Assembly (NCBI GenBank): GCA_020636355.1
Contig: JACJYB010000002.1
Coordinates: forward strand, 1 to 64,000
Reading direction: 5' to 3'
Length of the DNA: 64,000 nucleotides
Source: Lewinellaceae bacterium
Lineage (GTDB): Bacteria > Bacteroidota > Bacteroidia > Chitinophagales > Saprospiraceae
Notes under the pieces: generated by a model
Seen by the model: the letters and a program-made list of their open reading frames with translations, nothing else
What the model was told of the DNA's origin: nothing
The model's database searches: none
Shown here: positions 10,201 to 17,841 of the stretch, in pieces
Layout: every line of letters begins with the position of its first letter
Position numbering within the stretch: the stretch's first letter is position 1
Position numbers and translations under genes: made by a program

Positions 10201-11493
10201 TTCACCGCTGGGGATATTCATCATGGACACCAGAATGGTGTCGGGAGCGATCTGCATAGTCGAGGCGCCATGGGTCGATGAAATCAGGAGAACGGGCTGA
10301 GTGGTTTGAATGTACCAGTACAGCCCATAGGATAAGGCATCAATCGACCCTGAACATGGATCCATTCCTTCTGTAATCACCACCATAGAGTCACAAGTCA
10401 AACTGCATGCATTTTGAAAATGAGCCCCCAGGGAGTCAAAAGAATTTTGTGGGAATACATCCCACTGCGTCGAACCTAAGGACCAGTCAATGGTAGGGCT
10501 ATTGACTGTGCTCATGCGGATGAGGGTGTATTCAGAGGTAGCGCCACTGCCCACCGGCCAGTTGGTGCCCGGATCGACACCAACGATGCCGATGATATCA
10601 ATTTGCTGGGTCAGGCGGCTCAATACGATGGCATCGTCGCCATTAATAAAGGTCACCGTGTGCGTGGTATCCGCCACATTCAGAATGGTGGCATCGGCAC
10701 TGGGGTTGGCAATCACATAAACCTCACCCGGGCAGAGCATTTGGTTAAAATGCATAGAGTCCGTAGCCGTTGAAGATCCGTTATTGAAACGATATACGGT
10801 ATACGCTGTAAGATCCACGCAATCGGCAGTGGGGTTATAGATTTCCAATGCTTTATTATTGGAACTACCTTCCAGGTATTCGGAAAAATACAATTCGGTA
10901 CATGGACAAGGATCCTGATAGTGGGCTCCGAGATTTCCTGTAAAATCCTGGGCATTGGAGATCCATTCCACACTTGGATCAAAGCTGGCAGGGTTTGTCA
11001 AAATTCCGGATTTCACGCCTGGTCGACGTACTAACGTTTGATTAGCCGTACTGGCAGAACTTCCAGTCCAGGCTGATCCCGGATCAACACCGATCACCCC
11101 AATAATGTCAAGGGTATCGGTCTCTTTTAGCAATAAGATGGCATCATCTCCATTGTAAAATGTTGACGTGGATGTTTGATCTGCCTGCGCTAAAAAAGCA
11201 ACAGTTGCGTCATTATCGCAAACAATAAAAACGTCTCCAGCAGCCAGGTTACCGGACAGATTTATGGTTGTACCGGCTGAAGTGTTGCCATTAAAGAAAA
11301 ATTTCAGCGCATATCCGTCTGCACTTAAATCTATGGAATTGGTAGTGGGGTTGTATAGCTCAATACACTTGTTGTTTGAACTACCCTCGATGTATTCGGA
11401 AATGTATAAATCTGAGCAGGATTGACTGACTAATAAGTCCTTTGAGGAAAACAGAAAGAACAGGACAAAAATGGGTAAATAGCGCAAGTTCAT
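7069..11493 (-). CDS. Lamin-tail / HYR-repeat giant surface protein, 5' part up to a frameshift
   Basis: This 1474-residue reading frame has a signal peptide (MNLRYLPIFVLFFLFSS). Three lamin-tail-domain-like repeats follow, at about 28-170, 196-350 and 480-645, each starting with an ISEY.EGSS.NK.(I/L)E(L/I)(Y/F)N signature and containing a GDDAI..IGVDPG block. After about residue 700 come HYR-like, cysteine-rich modules shared with the neighbouring M36 protease. The last ~40 residues (after EGK, around 7190) lose the family pattern, which resumes in the -1 frame, so the natural product was probably about 2008 residues ending at 5468. Possible roles are adhesion or extracellular structure; the function is not known. 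Upstream is a terminator that overlaps a promoter box. Confidence 0.85.
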   Translation of the reverse strand: MNLRYLPIFVLFFLFSSKDLLVSQSCSDLYISEYIEGSSNNKCIELYNPTTNSIDLSADGYALKFFFNGNTSAGTTINLSGNLAAGDVFIVCDNDATVAFLAQADQTSTSTFYNGDDAILLLKETDTLDIIGVIGVDPGSAWTGSSASTANQTLVRRPGVKSGILTNPASFDPSVEWISNAQDFTGNLGAHYQDPCPCTELYFSEYLEGSSNNKALEIYNPTADCVDLTAYTVYRFNNGSSTATDSMHFNQMLCPGEVYVIANPSADATILNVADTTHTVTFINGDDAIVLSRLTQQIDIIGIVGVDPGTNWPVGSGATSEYTLIRMSTVNSPTIDWSLGSTQWDVFPQNSFDSLGAHFQNACSLTCDSMVVITEGMDPCSGSIDALSYGLYWYIQTTQPVLLISSTHGASTMQIAPDTILVSMMNIPSGEPASVVLVGGICGDTLRLRDSISCDVCDFILPPNAGDETFCGDPSPTVVPSGGGFPALKVTSDLFFSEYTEGSGFNKCLELFNGTGQIIDLASGLYTIDIYFNGNTIATSHVDLTGMIPDQGTFVICDNGANMAFQSLADQIDNDLSFNGDDAITLSHNGVIIDVIGQIGVDPGSQWGSGVQSTADNTLIRRSTIFKGDENPVDPFLPATEWDGFAIDDMADLGMHTYSAMDTLPEYYNFYDGDPAMGGLLIGSGPSLSVSSGANDSTIYVTAVSMGCESTAMPLTFRSLQVESPSCQDLVHISLNTGCERQIVVEDVLSGAYSCSDAFDLILATAQGNTLSIPEVTLMDVGSSFTYRIRNRYDGATCWGTIQIEKKFPPLIECSDVTISCTDSLPLAPVPLSCDPFITTRIHNQTFTHEDCESRFTGYYDRTIHVEDAWGNQQSCSQRIWVEKANLDDLRFPEDAIIECLDAGLSSFVTSTLDDQGYFHPIPYLVKGINIGLVEAPSIDGNYLDPRIDHCNIIPFYNDIVLPACGKTYTIRRNWIVKDWCTGEEQTDVQYIRIVDTLAPRFEQFKDPEVTYNNHDCKAAATFSWPEIKAECSGIPDLKWRYEMSYVDPQHPGKEIAVYGEVAFPDPVHVYLPFGKHDIRFEIRDACENDTVFHYRLIIQDELPPEPVCDEITQVTLDPEKCWARVYAKDLDDGSHDACCDRLHFAVASMDTITYWRDYWQSYFAGCLDPYDYHHYQDDIDAAIEEWINVFVFDDYIDVTECGSEQLVLRVYEACDLPLYDPHSFYGGEHEWYWWNLSSEFAAWYYWRLNEYAHYGDPRPALLCEACNNGSKGPGIEWETPVYLRSCVAQGVTQSDEGNGVYQNGFCAIEFFAQENCEISTVAENDWKSRVNATDASVLRELMRDRRWHFPHLYSDCMIEVIKDDKTPPVVVAPEDVTVYCDGVPYWWTLTKPYAGGTKAVTVKGHGAQFTHDVCEGEDALQTYCSSPDVYPEGKTHPETFLKGRYAAWRSPGMAETSAITVARSAGNTAMRAA
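7186..7195 (-). other. -1 frameshift site (GGGAAAAAC) joining the two halves of the HYR protein
   Basis: On the coding strand the zero frame reads GAG GGA AAA ACA. The conserved protein pattern continues in the -1 frame as GGG AAA AAC ACA. The heptamer G GGA AAA fits the X XXY YYZ form of slippery sequences, but a single lost A in a run of six would look the same. The frames are both open only between about 7246 and 7069, so the shift must fall there. Confidence 0.65.
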
Positions 11494-11624
11494 GGTTCAG
11501 GTCGGTTGTCTGCTACGAACTTACAATCTATCCACCTGTCCTAAAAACATCTGTTCAATATTTTGATGGATTAATAAAAAATAAATACCAAATCAGTCCT
11601 TATTCAAATTTGGGTATTTCCCAA

Positions 11625-11632
11625 CAAAGATA
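11625..11632 (-). promoter_or_regulatory. -7 box (TATCTTTG) for the lamin-tail/HYR gene
   Basis: It is an exact TAnnTTTG match on the minus strand, about 132 bases before ATG at 11493. Its first half is the last bases of the terminator stem at 11629-11663, so terminator and promoter share sequence. The 5' leader would be about 125 nt. Confidence 0.4.
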
Positions 11633-11663
11633 CAGCGAACCAGAAAGACTGGCCCGCTGTATC
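11629..11663 (-). terminator. Intrinsic terminator of the GH3 glycosidase gene
   Basis: GATACAGCG pairs with CGCTGTATC (9 bp), and an inner CCAG/CTGG stem closes a 5-nt loop after a 2x2 internal loop. In the minus direction the stem is followed by TTTGTT. It lies 45 bases after the stop of the GH3 gene. The rest of 11494-11707 is AT-rich with no gene. Confidence 0.7.
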
Positions 11664-11707
11664 CAATAACCTGACTACCGGGTGCGAAGGTGACCGAAAA
11701 TCCGGAT

Positions 11708-14152
11708 TTATTTGCTGGTAAAAAGCTTATTAATAGGCCCTTGAGGTACCAAAGATTTGGTAACCTGCTGCACGGTCAGATCAGTAGCCAGTACAAACTT
11801 TCCAGTAAGCAATAGTTGTTCCGAAGAAGCACCCACTTTCACTTCATATTCTCCGGCCTCAGCCACCCAGGCAGTTGCTGTTTCATCAAACGAGCAGAGG
11901 TCACGTGGTTCAATGGTAAATGTGAGCTGCTGGGTTTCCCCCGGAGCAAGGCTTTTGGTCTTACCAAAGTCAACCAGTACCATTGCTGGTTTATCCATTT
12001 TTACTGCAGGCGCTGAAAGATAAACCTGGACCACTTCCCGGCCTGCTACCGGTCCGGTATTTTTTACATGGACTGAAACCGTTATTGCGTCTTTGAATTC
12101 ATCGGAGCTCAATTCCATATTACTGTATTCAAAATTGGTGTAAGTCAACCCATATCCAAACGGATAGGCGACCGGTTTCTGGAAGGTGGTATAATAGCGG
12201 TATCCCACATAAATATCTTCTTCGTACGTTACCTGCCAGGGAACTCTTCGCATGAATGAAACGCCAGAAAGGTCCGGAGCATCTTTCAGTCCGGATTCAA
12301 CCGCTGTACCCGGGAAGTTTTTGGAAGAAGGTACATCATCGTAGTTTAACGGAAATGTTACGGCCAATTTACCAGAAGGGCTGCTGTTGCCTTTCAGGAT
12401 ATCGACCACCGAATTACCTGCTTCCTGACCAGGCTGCCAAACACATAATAGTGCATCGGTTGCATCCCGCCAACTGGCTGTTTCGATCACACCTCCAATG
12501 TTCAGAATAACTATCACCTTTTTACCGGCAGCCCGGAATGCCGAGGAGACACGATCAATCATATCTTTTTCCGTTCCGGATAAATAAAAGTCTCCGGGTT
12601 CTGCTTTCCGGTCGCCTCCTTCCCCGGCATTTCTCCCGATGGTAATTAGGGCTACATCCGCTTGTTTTGCCATTTTATCGGCTAAAGCCTGACTAACTTC
12701 CATTTCGGCTGGTGGACGGTTACCACTCATAAATGCTTCAAAGAAGTTTCTTGGAGCAGGCTGCTTGGCCCGGAAATCCGCAATGTAATCCCGATAAATT
12801 TTGGTCAATTCTTCATCATTGACCAATGCCCCATTTTTAAGTCCGTCGATCAGAGAAATCGTATAGGCTTCGTTAACGTCACCACTACCGGTTCCGCCCG
12901 AGATAAACTCATAAGATGTAGTTCCAAAAACGGCGATATCTGCAGTCTCAGCTGGTAAAGGCAACGCATTTTGCTCATTTTTTAACAACACAAAGCCATC
13001 GGTAGCAGCCTGCCGGGTTACCTCAGCATGCGCTTTCAGATCCGGATCATTCGTCGGTTTATATCCTTTTTGTTTGGGTGAACGCATCATAATGATCAGA
13101 ATCCTGGCGATATTTTCATCAAGAACCGATTCCTGCAGTTTGCCATCCTGAACCGCCTTTACGATATCGTGGATGTATCCTTCGGTACCTGGCATGATCA
13201 GATCATTGCCCGCTTCCATCATTGCTACCACATCACTACCACCTCCCCAGTCGGTCATGACATATCCGTCGAAGCCCCAGTCTTTACGCAAAATATTCGT
13301 AATCAGATCTTTGCTTTCAGGTGCATAGGTACCGTTGATCAGATTGTAAGAAGTCATTACGGTCCAGGGTTTTGCTTCGGTGACCGCGATCTCAAATCCC
13401 CGTAAATAAATCTCGCGGAGTGCTCTTTCACTGACAATGGTATTCACCGATTGCCGCTGGGTTTCCTGATTGTTAGCTGCAAAATGTTTGATCGAATTGC
13501 CCACTCCATTGGATTGAACACCGGTAACCATAGCTGCAGCCATCTTTCCCGTAACCAATGGATCTTCCGAGTAATATTCAAAGTTTCGGCCACAAAGAGG
13601 ATCACGCTGGATATTCATGCCCGGTCCAAGCAGGACGTCTGCATTATATTCCAAAACTTCATTACCCATTGCTTCTCCTACTTTTTCCACCAACTCGGTA
13701 TCCCAACTGGATGCCAATAATGTGGCGATAGGAAATGCGGTGCAATAATAGGTGCGAGTCTCGCCTTCGCGCTGAGGTGATACACGTAGTCCTGCCGGTC
13801 CGTCAGCCAATACTTGGGTCGTAACTCCTAAGTCAGGGTATTCTGCCGTAAATCCGGCTGCACCGGGCAATACGTTGCGAACTTGGTCAACCATGGCATA
13901 ATAACTACTATCCATGGTTTTTTCACGATTACCAAACATCGCTGTGATGGAGTCAGGGAGCCCGGGGAAATACATCCCTGTACCGATCACCAATTCAGCC
14001 TTTTGCTCAAGGGTCATTTTCTGAATGATGTCCTGGATGTTTTGCTGCTGTCCACTTTGCTTGGAAGATTCCGGCGCACCGCAAGCTCCTAGAAAAAAAA
14101 GAATGATCAGGCTCAATCCATAAGCCCGAGCCGTTGAAGTTCTCGCAATCAT
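11708..14152 (-). CDS. bglX: Beta-glucosidase-like glycoside hydrolase family 3 lipoprotein
   Basis: About 814 residues. I place the start at ATG 14152 (MIARTSTARAYGLSLIILFF), which gives a clean lipoprotein signal ending LGAC; an in-frame start at 14203 would add 17 residues. Domain order is that of GH3 beta-glucosidases: N-terminal TIM barrel with the nucleophile Asp at about residue 301 in YVMTDWGG, then an alpha/beta sandwich containing KNEQNALPL, and a C-terminal fibronectin-III-like domain ending in VGASSEQLLL. Lipidation suggests outer-membrane attachment, acting on oligosaccharides in the periplasm or at the surface. It is followed by its own terminator and preceded by a promoter with a 19-bp inverted repeat, so it seems transcribed and regulated alone. 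The exact sugar specificity cannot be read from sequence. Confidence 0.9.
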   Translation of the reverse strand: MIARTSTARAYGLSLIILFFLGACGAPESSKQSGQQQNIQDIIQKMTLEQKAELVIGTGMYFPGLPDSITAMFGNREKTMDSSYYAMVDQVRNVLPGAAGFTAEYPDLGVTTQVLADGPAGLRVSPQREGETRTYYCTAFPIATLLASSWDTELVEKVGEAMGNEVLEYNADVLLGPGMNIQRDPLCGRNFEYYSEDPLVTGKMAAAMVTGVQSNGVGNSIKHFAANNQETQRQSVNTIVSERALREIYLRGFEIAVTEAKPWTVMTSYNLINGTYAPESKDLITNILRKDWGFDGYVMTDWGGGSDVVAMMEAGNDLIMPGTEGYIHDIVKAVQDGKLQESVLDENIARILIIMMRSPKQKGYKPTNDPDLKAHAEVTRQAATDGFVLLKNEQNALPLPAETADIAVFGTTSYEFISGGTGSGDVNEAYTISLIDGLKNGALVNDEELTKIYRDYIADFRAKQPAPRNFFEAFMSGNRPPAEMEVSQALADKMAKQADVALITIGRNAGEGGDRKAEPGDFYLSGTEKDMIDRVSSAFRAAGKKVIVILNIGGVIETASWRDATDALLCVWQPGQEAGNSVVDILKGNSSPSGKLAVTFPLNYDDVPSSKNFPGTAVESGLKDAPDLSGVSFMRRVPWQVTYEEDIYVGYRYYTTFQKPVAYPFGYGLTYTNFEYSNMELSSDEFKDAITVSVHVKNTGPVAGREVVQVYLSAPAVKMDKPAMVLVDFGKTKSLAPGETQQLTFTIEPRDLCSFDETATAWVAEAGEYEVKVGASSEQLLLTGKFVLATDLTVQQVTKSLVPQGPINKLFTSK

Positions 14153-14200
14153 AATTGAAATGGTTAAATAAAAACCCTTTGAGATTATCCTCAAATCAAG

Positions 14201-14208
14201 CAAAAATA
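14201..14208 (-). promoter_or_regulatory. -7 box (TATTTTTG) of the GH3 gene
   Basis: Exact TAnnTTTG on the minus strand, 49-56 bases before ATG 14152. A TTG lies about 21 bases upstream, a suitable -33 element. The 19-bp inverted repeat 14214-14232 sits between the two elements. Confidence 0.55.
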
Positions 14209-14213
14209 ATCAA

Positions 14214-14232
14214 TTGTAACAAATTGTTACAA
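14214..14232. promoter_or_regulatory. 19-bp perfect inverted repeat, candidate operator of the GH3 gene
   Basis: TTGTAACAA, one central A, then TTGTTACAA: two perfect 9-bp arms. It overlaps the stop codon of the carboxyltransferase gene (14227-14229) and lies between the -33 and -7 elements of the GH3 promoter, the usual place for a repressor site. In RNA the same bases could form a 7-bp hairpin followed by U-rich sequence, so it may instead, or also, terminate the upstream operon. Confidence 0.55.
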
Positions 14233-15771
14233 TGGAATATTACCATGCTTCTTGGTGGGCGCCGCAATTTGTTTATTTCGTAGCACCGCGTAGGACTTGA
14301 GTAGCTTTTCCCGTGTCTTTTGAGGCTCAATGATCTCATCGACGTATCCCCTTTCCGCAGCCAGATAAGGATTGGCAAACTTATCTGCATACCGGGATTC
14401 CATTTCGGCAAGTTTTGCGACCGGGTCGCTGGCTCCTGCTATTTCCTTGCGGAATATGATCTCGGATGCCCCTTTGCTGCCCATAACCGCAATTTCGGCA
14501 GAGGGCCAGGCATAGTTAAAGTCCGCACCAATGTGTTTGGAATTCATGACATCATAGGCACCACCGTAGGCTTTTCTGGTGATTATAGTGATTCGGGGTA
14601 CTGTTGCCTCACTAAACGCATACAAAAGCTTGGCTCCGTTAGTGATTATGGCATTCCATTCCTGATCCTTTCCTGGCAGAAATCCGGGTACATCCACCAA
14701 TACCAGCAGTGGAATGTTGAAAGCATCACAAAAACGAACGAAGCGAGCACCTTTTTTACTGCTATTCACATCCAGCACGCCGGCTAAATGCGCCGGTTGG
14801 TTGGCTACAATTCCGATACTCTGTCCCCCGATACGACCGAATCCAATGACGATGTTTTCAGCATAATTGGCATGGAGTTCGTAAAAGGAATCCGCATCAA
14901 TAATCCCACTGATGATTTCTTTCATATCGTAGGGCTGTTGCGGATTATCCGGAATGATTGTATTCAATACCGGTCTTATTTCGCTGGGCTGCAAATTGTA
15001 AGCCATCTTCGGCGTTTTTTCCAATCGACTCTGAGGCAGATAGGTCATCAACCTCCTGATGGACTGGAGGCATTCCACGTCATTTTCAGCTACCAGATGG
15101 GCTACTCCGGAATAACTGGCATGGGTCATTGCCCCTCCTAATTCTTCGGATGTGATCGTTTCGTTAGTGACTGTTTTCACCACATTTGGGCCGGTAACGA
15201 ACATGTAGGACGTATGATCCACCATAAAGATAAAATCCGTTATGGCCGGACTGTAAACTGCTCCTCCGGCACATGGACCCATGATGGCTGATATCTGCGG
15301 AATGACACCGGATGCAAGGGTATTTCGATAAAAGATGTCGGCATAGCCTCCTAGTGAAACCACCCCTTCCTGTATCCTGGCGCCTCCCGAATCATTCAAC
15401 CCAATCAAAGGTATCCCGTTCGCAACAGCCAGGTCCATGATTCGGCAAATCTTCTCCGCATGTGCTTCGGATAGTGAGCCACCAAACACGGTGAAATCCT
15501 GTGAAAAAACATAGACCGGGCGGCTATGAATGGTTCCATAACCGGTAATCACTCCATCTCCATAATATTTCTCCTTGTCCATGCCAAAATCGACTGAGCG
15601 ATGTGTGACCAACATCCCTAGCTCTTCAAAGGAATTTTGATCCAGAAGCACTTCAATGCGCTCACGAGCTGTCAATTTGCCTTTTTGATGCTGATGTTCT
15701 ATCCGGTGTTCCCCGCCCCCTTTCCAGGCTTCGGCAATTTTTGACTGAAGTGTATCAATTCCTTTTTTCAT
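14227..15771 (-). CDS. pccB: Acyl-CoA (propionyl/methylcrotonyl-type) carboxylase, carboxyltransferase subunit
   Basis: The 514-residue protein is the beta (carboxyltransferase) subunit of a biotin-dependent acyl-CoA carboxylase, which moves CO2 from carboxybiotin to an acyl-CoA. Visible family segments are the N-terminal ARERIEVLLD, the oxyanion-hole stretch GPCAGGAVYSPA, and the C-terminal KAYGGAYDVMNSK with YADKFANPYLAAERGYVDEII. The start is ATG 15771 (MKKGIDTLQ), which overlaps the upstream glycosyltransferase gene by 17 bases. Longer in-frame extension is just the overlap with that gene. A biotin carboxylase is encoded 22.5 kb away in this window. Propionyl-CoA is the likeliest substrate but is not proven. 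Confidence 0.92.
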   Translation of the reverse strand: MKKGIDTLQSKIAEAWKGGGEHRIEHQHQKGKLTARERIEVLLDQNSFEELGMLVTHRSVDFGMDKEKYYGDGVITGYGTIHSRPVYVFSQDFTVFGGSLSEAHAEKICRIMDLAVANGIPLIGLNDSGGARIQEGVVSLGGYADIFYRNTLASGVIPQISAIMGPCAGGAVYSPAITDFIFMVDHTSYMFVTGPNVVKTVTNETITSEELGGAMTHASYSGVAHLVAENDVECLQSIRRLMTYLPQSRLEKTPKMAYNLQPSEIRPVLNTIIPDNPQQPYDMKEIISGIIDADSFYELHANYAENIVIGFGRIGGQSIGIVANQPAHLAGVLDVNSSKKGARFVRFCDAFNIPLLVLVDVPGFLPGKDQEWNAIITNGAKLLYAFSEATVPRITIITRKAYGGAYDVMNSKHIGADFNYAWPSAEIAVMGSKGASEIIFRKEIAGASDPVAKLAEMESRYADKFANPYLAAERGYVDEIIEPQKTREKLLKSYAVLRNKQIAAPTKKHGNIPL

Positions 15772-16552
15772 GGATTTTGGATTTGAAAAGCGATCGTTTC
15801 CAGAAATAAATGCGCATCTGCAGCACTTCCCATCCCATTGCCAGGCCATCAGACAGCAACCTGATCTTGGAATTGCTCTGATGATCCCAATCCACAGGCA
15901 TCTCCTGGATCTTCCAGTGCGCTTTACGGGCTTTCCATAAAATCTCAATATCATGAGCCCAACCGAAGGTAATCAAATTGGCAAACAGCTGACGGGCATA
16001 GGCTCTCGGATACCATTTGAACCCACATTGGGTATCCAGGTAAGGAATACCGCTACTGATTCGGGTGAATAAATTAAATAGTCTTCCAGACCACTTGCGT
16101 ATTCCCGGGACCCGGATCCGGGAATTCAAATGTTCTCTAGATCCGATGTAAATGGTGGAGGGCTCTATCTGTGCAGGATCCTCAAACCATTTGAATACCA
16201 TCATGGGTGAAGTAGCTACGTCCGCATCCATCGTCAAAACATAGTCGCATTGCGCCTCCTTAATTCCGAATTGCAACGCATAGCCTTTTCCCCGGTTGTC
16301 CGGATAGTGTAGAATGACAATTTGTGCGGGGTTCATTTCTGAAAAGAGTGCCTGCATTTTGCGGAAGCTGAGATCCAGAGATCCGTCATCGACCAAAATA
16401 ATCTGGATTTGACCCGACCAATGTTCATTGAAGCTTTTAAGCGCTTTATGAAGTGCCTCCAACCGGTCCAATTCGTTGTAGCAGGGAACCACAATGCTCA
16501 GAGATGGCCAGTTTTTAGCTTTCGAATTTGACGATGAGACGTCCTCAGGCAT
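15755..16552 (-). CDS. GT2 glycosyltransferase, dolichyl-phosphate glucose/mannose synthase-like
   Basis: 265 residues with a GT-A fold. LSIVVPCYNE starts the nucleotide-binding region, followed by VDDGS, NRGKGYALQFG and the metal-binding DAD in LTMDADVAT. The segment LDTQCGFKWYPR and the WAHDIEILWKAR motif are typical of dolichyl- or polyprenyl-phosphate sugar synthases. No C-terminal membrane segments are present, so it probably works at the inner face of the membrane on a lipid-phosphate acceptor. The end overlaps the carboxyltransferase start, indicating translational coupling although the functions seem unrelated. Confidence 0.85.
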   Translation of the reverse strand: MPEDVSSSNSKAKNWPSLSIVVPCYNELDRLEALHKALKSFNEHWSGQIQIILVDDGSLDLSFRKMQALFSEMNPAQIVILHYPDNRGKGYALQFGIKEAQCDYVLTMDADVATSPMMVFKWFEDPAQIEPSTIYIGSREHLNSRIRVPGIRKWSGRLFNLFTRISSGIPYLDTQCGFKWYPRAYARQLFANLITFGWAHDIEILWKARKAHWKIQEMPVDWDHQSNSKIRLLSDGLAMGWEVLQMRIYFWKRSLFKSKIHEKRN

Positions 16553-16609
16553 TGTAAATATGATCTTTTTTTATATCGCTTTTAGCCAACAACTGAAGCA
16601 TCAGTTCGT

Positions 16610-16617
16610 TACATTTG
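16610..16617 (+). promoter_or_regulatory. -7 box (TACATTTG) of the aminotransferase gene
   Basis: Exact TAnnTTTG, 22 bases before ATG 16639, in the 86-bp divergent space with the glycosyltransferase gene. Confidence 0.45.
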
Positions 16618-16638
16618 CGGCGGTAAAACTAAAACAAA

Positions 16639-17841
16639 ATGGATCCAAATCAAATGCTTTCAACCCGTGTACAGCAAATGACCGAGTCTGCAACCCTACG
16701 AATGGCTCAGAAAACCAGGGAGCTCAAAGCCAAGGGTATCAGCGTCATCAACCTGAGCATCGGGGAACCTGATTTTGACACGCCTCAACACATCAAGGAC
16801 GCTGCCAAGAAAGCATTGGATGAGGGCTGGACGAAATATTCTCCGGTACCGGGTTATGAAGACCTTCGTCAGGCCATTTGCCATAAATTAAAGCGGGATA
16901 ACGGGTTAGATTATGCGCCTAATCAAATCGTGGTTAGTAATGGCGCCAAGCAATCAATCGCTAACATTGCCATGACGCTTCTTAACCCGGGCGATGAAGC
17001 CGTTATTCTGGCACCTTACTGGGTTTCCTATAAGGACATCGTGGAATTTGCCGGAGGCAAGGCCGTAATTCTTAGTGCTGGAATCGAGCAGGACTTTAAG
17101 GTGAGTGCGGATCAGCTTTCCGCTGCCATTAACGACCGGACTAAATTTGTGCTGTTTTCTTCGCCCTGTAATCCTTCCGGATCGGTGTTTTCAAAAGAGG
17201 AATTGGAAGCATTTGCAAAAGTTATCCTGGCCCACCCCAATCTGTTGATCGTCTCGGATGAAATTTATGAGTTCATCAATTTTGGTGAAAAGCACCACAG
17301 CATTGGCAGTCTCCCGGGTATGCTGGACAGAACCGTTACGGTAAATGGGTTCTCAAAAGGTTTTGCCATGACCGGATGGCGTTTGGGATTTATGGCTGCA
17401 CCGGCCTGGTTGGCATCAGCTTGTAGCAAGATCCAGGGTCAGGTCACCTCCGGAGCTTCCTCGTTTGCGCAGCGGGCTGCCAAGTTTGGACTGGAATCGG
17501 ACCTTACTCCAACATTTGAAATGAATCATGCATTTCTCCATCGCCGCGATTTGATCATTGAGTTATTTTCTGCCATTCCGGGAATCCGTACCAATAAGCC
17601 TTTAGGGGCATTTTATCTACTGCCTGACGTAAGTGCCTACTTTGGCAAAAGTGATGGTAAGCAAACCATTAAAGATGCGGACGATTTTGCAGAATACATT
17701 TTGGAGAAAGCGCACGTAGGCATTGTTTCCGGGGAAGCCTTTGGCGCTCCGGATTGCATCCGGATCTCCTATGCTGCTTCAGATGAAGAAATTATTGAAG
17801 CGGCAGACCGGATCAAAAACGCCTTGGCGGAATTGCATTAA
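16639..17841 (+). CDS. aspC: Class I PLP aminotransferase (aspartate aminotransferase type)
   Basis: The 400-residue length and sequence fit the Ib subgroup of aspartate aminotransferases. Seen are INLSIGEPDFDTP, YSPVPGYEDLR, SPCNPSGSVF, the PLP-phosphate/Tyr segment SDEIYEFINF, the Schiff-base lysine K240 in GFSKGFAMTGWR, and the substrate carboxylate-binding arginine in CIRISYA near the end. It would interconvert aspartate and oxaloacetate with glutamate/2-oxoglutarate, in the cytoplasm. Convergent with the next gene; the stop codons overlap by four bases (17838-17841). Some enzymes of this subgroup also act on prephenate or other acids. Confidence 0.93.
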   Translation: MDPNQMLSTRVQQMTESATLRMAQKTRELKAKGISVINLSIGEPDFDTPQHIKDAAKKALDEGWTKYSPVPGYEDLRQAICHKLKRDNGLDYAPNQIVVSNGAKQSIANIAMTLLNPGDEAVILAPYWVSYKDIVEFAGGKAVILSAGIEQDFKVSADQLSAAINDRTKFVLFSSPCNPSGSVFSKEELEAFAKVILAHPNLLIVSDEIYEFINFGEKHHSIGSLPGMLDRTVTVNGFSKGFAMTGWRLGFMAAPAWLASACSKIQGQVTSGASSFAQRAAKFGLESDLTPTFEMNHAFLHRRDLIIELFSAIPGIRTNKPLGAFYLLPDVSAYFGKSDGKQTIKDADDFAEYILEKAHVGIVSGEAFGAPDCIRISYAASDEEIIEAADRIKNALAELH

